From NCBI GenBank assembly GCA_031554725.1, contig JAVBUZ010000166.1, positions 1 to 10,695 of the forward strand: a stretch of 10,695 nt of DNA, given 5' to 3'. The position numbers were made by a program, and so were the translations under genes. Positions 6,765 to 10,695 of this stretch are shown here, piece by piece (within the stretch, counting starts at the first letter, position 1; the number at the start of each line of letters is the position of its first letter). Below the pieces are notes generated by a model that had not been told where the DNA came from, did no database searches, and saw only the letters and a program-made list of their open reading frames with translations. Source of the stretch: JAVBUZ01 sp031554725. GTDB lineage: Bacteria > Bacillota > Clostridia > Lachnospirales > Lachnospiraceae.

Positions 6765-9700
6765 TTAATCTACAGATTTAAGGGACTCTGCCATGTTAAT
6801 TTTTTCTAGCTTAACTGTCATAATTCTATTTACAATCCATGCAAAAACAAAGGTCAATAAAACACTATATACATAACTCATTGGAAGGATTCGAACCGCG
6901 AAATTTACCATATCAATTTTAATTTCATACATAATAAACTTGTGTAGAAAAACACCTAAAACAAGGCCTACCATAGAACCAATAAAGGTTAATACGGTAT
7001 TTTCTCTAAATACATATTGAGATGTTTCTTTCTTATAAAAGCCTAAAACTTTTATGGTCGCAATTTCCCTGATACGTTCTGTAATATTTATGTTTGTTAG
7101 GTTATACAACACAATAAACGCCAAGGCTGCCGCACATAGAATAACTAAAAGAACTACGTAGTCTAAGCTTTTCATCATACCATCAAATCTTTCAAGCACA
7201 TCACTATTTATAGTCGTATTCGATACCGTTGACAGCTTAATAATAGATGCTGCCACATTATGTGCATCGGAATCTTCATTTAGGTTAACTAGCGCTGTTT
7301 TAAACTCTACGGCCTCACCCATCTGCTGTTCATAGCTTTGGGCATTTAAGTATACATAATTGTAAACAAAATTTTCACAAATTCCGCTAATGGTCGCGTC
7401 TATTCTATTTAGGTCTTCATCCTGAAGATATATACTATCACCAATTGATAAATCATACGTATCCGCAATAAATTTGCAAATAACAATTTCACCATTTTCA
7501 GGATAGTCAACAGGCGCACCTTTGCTGGTATGCAAATCAAAGAACTCTCCAAAGGTTTCTATATCACTTGTCATAACAAGCTCTACTGACTTCATCTGAC
7601 CATTGGCGTATAAATCCATGCTTTTTTCAGCTATATATTGATAGGACTCTGCATTGTTTTCTAGTTTTTTCTCTAATGCCTGCCTTCCAGCCACGCTGTT
7701 TCCATCTTTTAACACAACACTCATATCATAGGTCTGAATTTCCGAAAATTGCATTGTTGCAACATCTGCAATAGAATCCTGTATGCCAAAGGCTGCTAAA
7801 AGCAATGCAGTACAGCCACTAATACCGATAATCATCATAAAGAATCGCTTTTTATATCGAAGAATATTTCTTACGGACACCTTCTTTAAAAACTTTAAAC
7901 GTTTCCAAATAAAAGGAATATATTCCAAGAACACTCTTTTTCCTGCCTTGGGCGCCTTAGGCCTCATAAGCTCCGCCGCCACTTCCGAAAACTCATAATG
8001 ACAAGATAACCAGGTTGTTCCAACTGAGCAAAGAAGTGAAATTGCAAGGCAAAGAATCGCTACACTAGGCTGGAACACATAATTTAAGCTTATCATATTG
8101 TACATCATTCCATAGGCACTCCAAATAACCTTCGGAAATAAGAAGGTACCAAGACCAAAACCAAAGATACATCCCATTACCGCTGCACTTCCTGAGTAAA
8201 ACATATATTTAAACATAATGGTACTTTCACCATAGCCCAGAGCCTTTAGTACACCTATTTGGGTTCTTTGTTCTTCTACCATTCGGTTCATAGTTGTAAT
8301 ACAAACTAATGCGGCCACTAAAAAGAAAAAGATTGGAAATACATTCGAAATATCCTCTACAATATTAGAATCACTTTCAAAGCAAACATAGCCCACATTG
8401 GTATCCCTGCCAAGAACATAGGTATCTGGCTTTTCTACATCCGCTATCTCTTCTTCTGCATCCGCTATTTTAGCTTCTGCATCCGCTATTTCGGCGTCAA
8501 ATTCTTTTATACCATCTTCGTATTCCTTTAATCCGTCTTCGTATTCTAACCAACCGTCCTCAAGCTCTACCTGCTTTTCTTCCAGTTCCTTCTTCCCATC
8601 CGCTAGCTTAACTTTGGCATCAGCAATCTTTTTCAGGCCATCTGCGACCTCTTCTTTAGCATCTGCCAGTTCTTTTTTACCATCTTCTATTTTAATTCTT
8701 CCATCCGCCAGCTCTTTTAATGCACTTGCAAGTTGCCTATCGGCATCTTCAAGCGCCACTCTTCCCGCATCTATTTGCGCTTGGTAGGTTGCAATTGTAG
8801 ACAGGCCTGCTTCTAATGCCATTTTTGCCTGTGATAGCTCTGGTGTTAAATATGGTGCTGGAATAGCATCTATCTGCGCTTTTTGCTCCAATAATGCACT
8901 AAGCTGAGCATCTAGCTCGGTTTGACTTACCTTTAACTCTGCCCACTTTTCTTCCACGATATAGTTGTTGGAATCCCAAGCTTCTTGACCATCCTTTAAC
9001 TCTTTTTCTTTTTCTATAAGTGTCGCTTCATTGTCGACGATTTCTTTTTGGTCATCAATTAACTTTTGCTCATTCTCGGCAATTTCCTTTTGGGCATCTG
9101 CAAGTTCTCGCTTAGCATCTGCAATTTTATCTACGCCTTCTGTAAGTTCAGTATAAGCGTCCGCTAATTTTTGTTTTGCATCCGCTAACTCTTCCTCTGC
9201 CTCTGCCTTTTTATCCGCAAGCTCCTGCTTTCCATCCGCAAGCTCTTCTTTTGCATCTGCAAGCAGACTTTCATAGCGCAAATCTGCCTGTACAGCGCAC
9301 ATGTCTTTCCATACTTGTTCCTTCGCATCTATGTAAGCTTCATATTCGTCGCTATACATATCAAAGTCTTTATCAAATTTCACAAATATTTCTGTAAAAT
9401 AATCTACATCAAATCCTTCTGGTAAAAGGTACATAAAACCGTTGATTTTACCGTTTCCCAAGGATGTATTTCCACGTTCAAACTGAATATAATAAGATGA
9501 TTGAACAATACCTACTATTTCGTATTGCTTTTGGCTAAATCTCTCTAAATCCTCGTCTTCATTTTCATTTGACAAAACAATTATGTTTCCGATTTGATCT
9601 TCTGTGAATAGCGTGGAGTCTACAACACATTCATTTGCATTTTCAGGCATTCTACCTGCAAGTACCTCTAGTTCATTCACTCCTTCTGTAATCGAGTGAG

Positions 9701-10019
9701 CCTTCATAACACCACTGTTTCCAGAAGCATCTTCATAGATAATATCGAAGGATACTGCTCCCGCAGCAGTTCTTATATCTTCCATCATAGATATATTTTC
9801 TAAATTTATTTCGTCAAATCCCACGGTTGAAATTAAACGAAAATCATAAAACTGTTTTTCTTCTAGGTAACCCTGAGTTGTTGCTACCATAGCTGGTTTT
9901 GTTACTTTTAGTCCAGCAAAAAAGCCAACACCAAGAGCAACTATGGAAAACATCGCCATATAGCGTCCAAAGCTTTGTCTTATTTCTCTAAAAGTTGTCT
10001 TTCTTATCATTGATTTCAT
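6765..10019 (-). CDS. FtsX-family ABC transporter permease with a long extracytoplasmic coiled-coil hairpin
   Basis: A 1084-residue permease with about eight helices (20-37, 561-577, 605-628, 653-673, 726-746, 954-974, 1009-1029 and 1047-1067). It holds two FtsX modules, marked by IGVLKALGY (about 588-596) and IATIKVLGFY (about 986-995). After TM1 comes a MacB-like extracytoplasmic domain (about 38-245). Next is a coiled coil of repeated ELADGKK-type heptads (about 250-529), broken by a proline-containing turn at 387-393. A second extracytoplasmic domain (about 750-950) has no coil. With the adjoining ATPase it should form a type VII ABC transporter, a class that moves or extracts molecules at the outer membrane face rather than importing nutrients. 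The substrate is unknown. I chose ATG 10019, preceded by AGAAGG at 9 bases. An in-frame TTG at 10043 would overlap the ATPase gene and has no comparable site. Confidence 0.9.
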   Translation of the reverse strand: MKSMIRKTTFREIRQSFGRYMAMFSIVALGVGFFAGLKVTKPAMVATTQGYLEEKQFYDFRLISTVGFDEINLENISMMEDIRTAAGAVSFDIIYEDASGNSGVMKAHSITEGVNELEVLAGRMPENANECVVDSTLFTEDQIGNIIVLSNENEDEDLERFSQKQYEIVGIVQSSYYIQFERGNTSLGNGKINGFMYLLPEGFDVDYFTEIFVKFDKDFDMYSDEYEAYIDAKEQVWKDMCAVQADLRYESLLADAKEELADGKQELADKKAEAEEELADAKQKLADAYTELTEGVDKIADAKRELADAQKEIAENEQKLIDDQKEIVDNEATLIEKEKELKDGQEAWDSNNYIVEEKWAELKVSQTELDAQLSALLEQKAQIDAIPAPYLTPELSQAKMALEAGLSTIATYQAQIDAGRVALEDADRQLASALKELADGRIKIEDGKKELADAKEEVADGLKKIADAKVKLADGKKELEEKQVELEDGWLEYEDGLKEYEDGIKEFDAEIADAEAKIADAEEEIADVEKPDTYVLGRDTNVGYVCFESDSNIVEDISNVFPIFFFLVAALVCITTMNRMVEEQRTQIGVLKALGYGESTIMFKYMFYSGSAAVMGCIFGFGLGTFLFPKVIWSAYGMMYNMISLNYVFQPSVAILCLAISLLCSVGTTWLSCHYEFSEVAAELMRPKAPKAGKRVFLEYIPFIWKRLKFLKKVSVRNILRYKKRFFMMIIGISGCTALLLAAFGIQDSIADVATMQFSEIQTYDMSVVLKDGNSVAGRQALEKKLENNAESYQYIAEKSMDLYANGQMKSVELVMTSDIETFGEFFDLHTSKGAPVDYPENGEIVICKFIADTYDLSIGDSIYLQDEDLNRIDATISGICENFVYNYVYLNAQSYEQQMGEAVEFKTALVNLNEDSDAHNVAASIIKLSTVSNTTINSDVLERFDGMMKSLDYVVLLVILCAAALAFIVLYNLTNINITERIREIATIKVLGFYKKETSQYVFRENTVLTFIGSMVGLVLGVFLHKFIMYEIKIDMVNFAVRILPMSYVYSVLLTFVFAWIVNRIMTVKLEKINMAESLKSVD
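8433..9272 (-). repeat. Heptad repeats encoding a coiled-coil hairpin within the permease gene
   Basis: This stretch encodes variants of a seven-residue unit, [EK]-x-L-A-D-[AG]-K, repeated with few interruptions in two blocks (8979-9272 and 8433-8735). The DNA is therefore a degenerate 21-base repeat. Near the start of the first block four extra residues break the heptad phase, a stutter that gives an 11-residue unit. Between the blocks, 8841-8861 encodes the proline-bracketed turn PAPYLTP, with about 136 residues of helix on either side. The region is rich in Glu, Asp, Lys and Ala and has no hydrophobic span, which fits an exposed extracytoplasmic coil. Confidence 0.85.
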
Positions 10020-10027
10020 TCGCTTTT

Positions 10028-10033
10028 TCCTTC
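10028..10033 (-). promoter_or_regulatory. Shine-Dalgarno site of the ABC permease
   Basis: The minus strand reads GAAGGA here, about 9 bases before the ATG at 10019 and just after the ATPase stop codon (TAG at 10033-10035). It is the main reason for starting the permease at 10019 rather than at the in-frame TTG at 10043. Confidence 0.55.
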
Positions 10034-10695
10034 TACCACTCAATAGCTTCTACATCTACAATATTGTTATTCTTTTCCATCTTTACTACCGTACCACTTT
10101 TTACAGTAATAATTCGATCCGCCATTGCCGCTAGTGCTTGGTTATGGGTAATTACAACAACAGTCTTTCCTTTTTTGCGACAAGTATCTTGTAATAATTT
10201 CAAAACTGCTTTTCCCGTATTGTAATCTAATGCACCTGTTGGTTCATCACACAAAAGAAGTTTTGGATTTTTTGCTAAGGCCCTAGCTATAGCAACTCTT
10301 TGCTGTTCTCCACCTGAAAGTTGTGCTGGAAAATTTCCTGTACGTTTTTCTAAGCCTACTTCTTTTAATACCTCTGCCGCATCCAAAGGCTCTTTACAAA
10401 TCTGTGCTGCCAGTTCTACATTTTCTAGTGCTGTTAAGTTCTGAACTAGATTATAAAACTGAAAAACAAAACCTACATCAAAGCGTCTGTAGGAGGTTAA
10501 TTGTTTTTTATTATATTTTGATATTTCTTCACCATCTAACATTACACAGCCGGTAGTCAAGGTATCCATTCCACCCAAAACATTTAAGATAGTAGTTTTT
10601 CCTGCTCCTGAGGCACCAACAATTACACAAAATTCGCCCTTTTCAATTTCAAAGTTTACATCATGTAATGCTTTAATTTCTACATAACCAGAGTT
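10033..10695 (-). CDS. ABC transporter ATP-binding protein, MacB/LolD type, N-terminus cut by window
   Basis: The frame is open from the window edge to the TAG at 10033. It gives 220 visible residues; probably only some 10-20 N-terminal residues are missing. All ATPase motifs are intact, in visible numbering: Walker A GASGAGKTT at 27-35, Q-loop Gln79 within VFQFYNLVQNLTALENV, signature LSGGEQQR at 126-133, Walker B LLLCDEPTGALD from 146, and the H-loop histidine at 184. The FxLxxxLTALENV stretch and the PTGALD box are typical of the MacB/LolD/FtsE subfamily that powers FtsX-type permeases. The adjoining permease, 13 bases downstream, is the clear partner. The apparent TTG start at 10578 lies after Walker A and cannot be the true start. 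No two-component genes, which often accompany peptide-sensing members, are visible on this side. Confidence 0.95.
   Translation of the reverse strand, partial: NSGYVEIKALHDVNFEIEKGEFCVIVGASGAGKTTILNVLGGMDTLTTGCVMLDGEEISKYNKKQLTSYRRFDVGFVFQFYNLVQNLTALENVELAAQICKEPLDAAEVLKEVGLEKRTGNFPAQLSGGEQQRVAIARALAKNPKLLLCDEPTGALDYNTGKAVLKLLQDTCRKKGKTVVVITHNQALAAMADRIITVKSGTVVKMEKNNNIVDVEAIEW

Noticed and set aside
8433..9272. Tandem DNA repeats as a possible CRISPR or noncoding satellite
   Set aside because: The repetition is at protein level in a continuous reading frame; the 21-base units vary at the DNA level and have no spacers.
9176..9397. Plus-strand 73-residue open frame rich in Pro and Leu repeats
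   Set aside because: It is the antisense reading of the permease coiled-coil heptads; its repeats merely mirror the ELADGKK codons, and it lacks homology or a credible ribosome binding site.
10020..10043. Permease start at TTG 10043
   Set aside because: It overlaps the ATPase gene by 11 bases without a good ribosome binding site, while ATG 10019 has GAAGGA at suitable spacing.
10033..10578. A shorter 181-residue ATPase beginning at TTG 10578
   Set aside because: This start lies after the Walker A motif, while the same frame continues open to the window edge and includes Walker A; the gene is simply cut by the window.

Overview
The window reads as ordinary chromosomal DNA from a low-GC, endospore-forming Firmicute, most likely a Lachnospiraceae/Clostridia-type anaerobe. 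The grounds are the A/T-rich sequence, AGGAGG-type ribosome binding sites, the sporulation genes yqfC and yqfD, and the order yqfC-yqfD-phoH-(7TM-HD)-ybeY, which follows the Bacillus/Clostridium arrangement. The genus assignment is inference. All nine genes lie on the minus strand, so transcription runs from the right end of the window to the left. There is no gene-free stretch longer than 42 bases, no RNA gene, no mobile element and no CRISPR. I saw no convincing terminator in any gap.

Right part (6765-10695): a two-gene ABC transporter of the MacB/LolD/FtsX class. The ATPase (10033-10695) loses its N-terminus at the window edge. Its partner permease (6765-10019) carries an unusually long extracytoplasmic coiled coil made of near-identical seven-residue repeats. 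The coil breaks at a proline-containing turn into two arms of about 136 residues each. This is the most interesting structure in the window.

Middle (5436-6743): pdp, a pyrimidine-nucleoside phosphorylase for nucleoside salvage, 21 bases after the permease.

Left-middle (1171-5418): a tightly packed cluster of yqfC, yqfD, phoH (ybeZ), a membrane HD-family protein and ybeY. The last junctions overlap by 4, 14 and 17 bases, which suggests translational coupling. YqfC/YqfD are sporulation proteins, and PhoH and YbeY are linked to ribosome/rRNA maturation. The HD protein sits where Bacillus has the c-di-AMP phosphodiesterase PgpH. It lacks the large extracellular domain and several of the expected metal ligands, so it looks like a reduced and probably catalytically dead relative.

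Left edge (1-1128): the first 376 codons of a MOP-superfamily (SpoVB/MurJ-like) lipid-linked oligosaccharide flippase, cut by the window edge. It lies downstream of ybeY, where Bacillus has dgkA-cdd-era.

I find no clear new multi-gene system. The points worth following are the coiled-coil permease and the degenerate PgpH-like protein.
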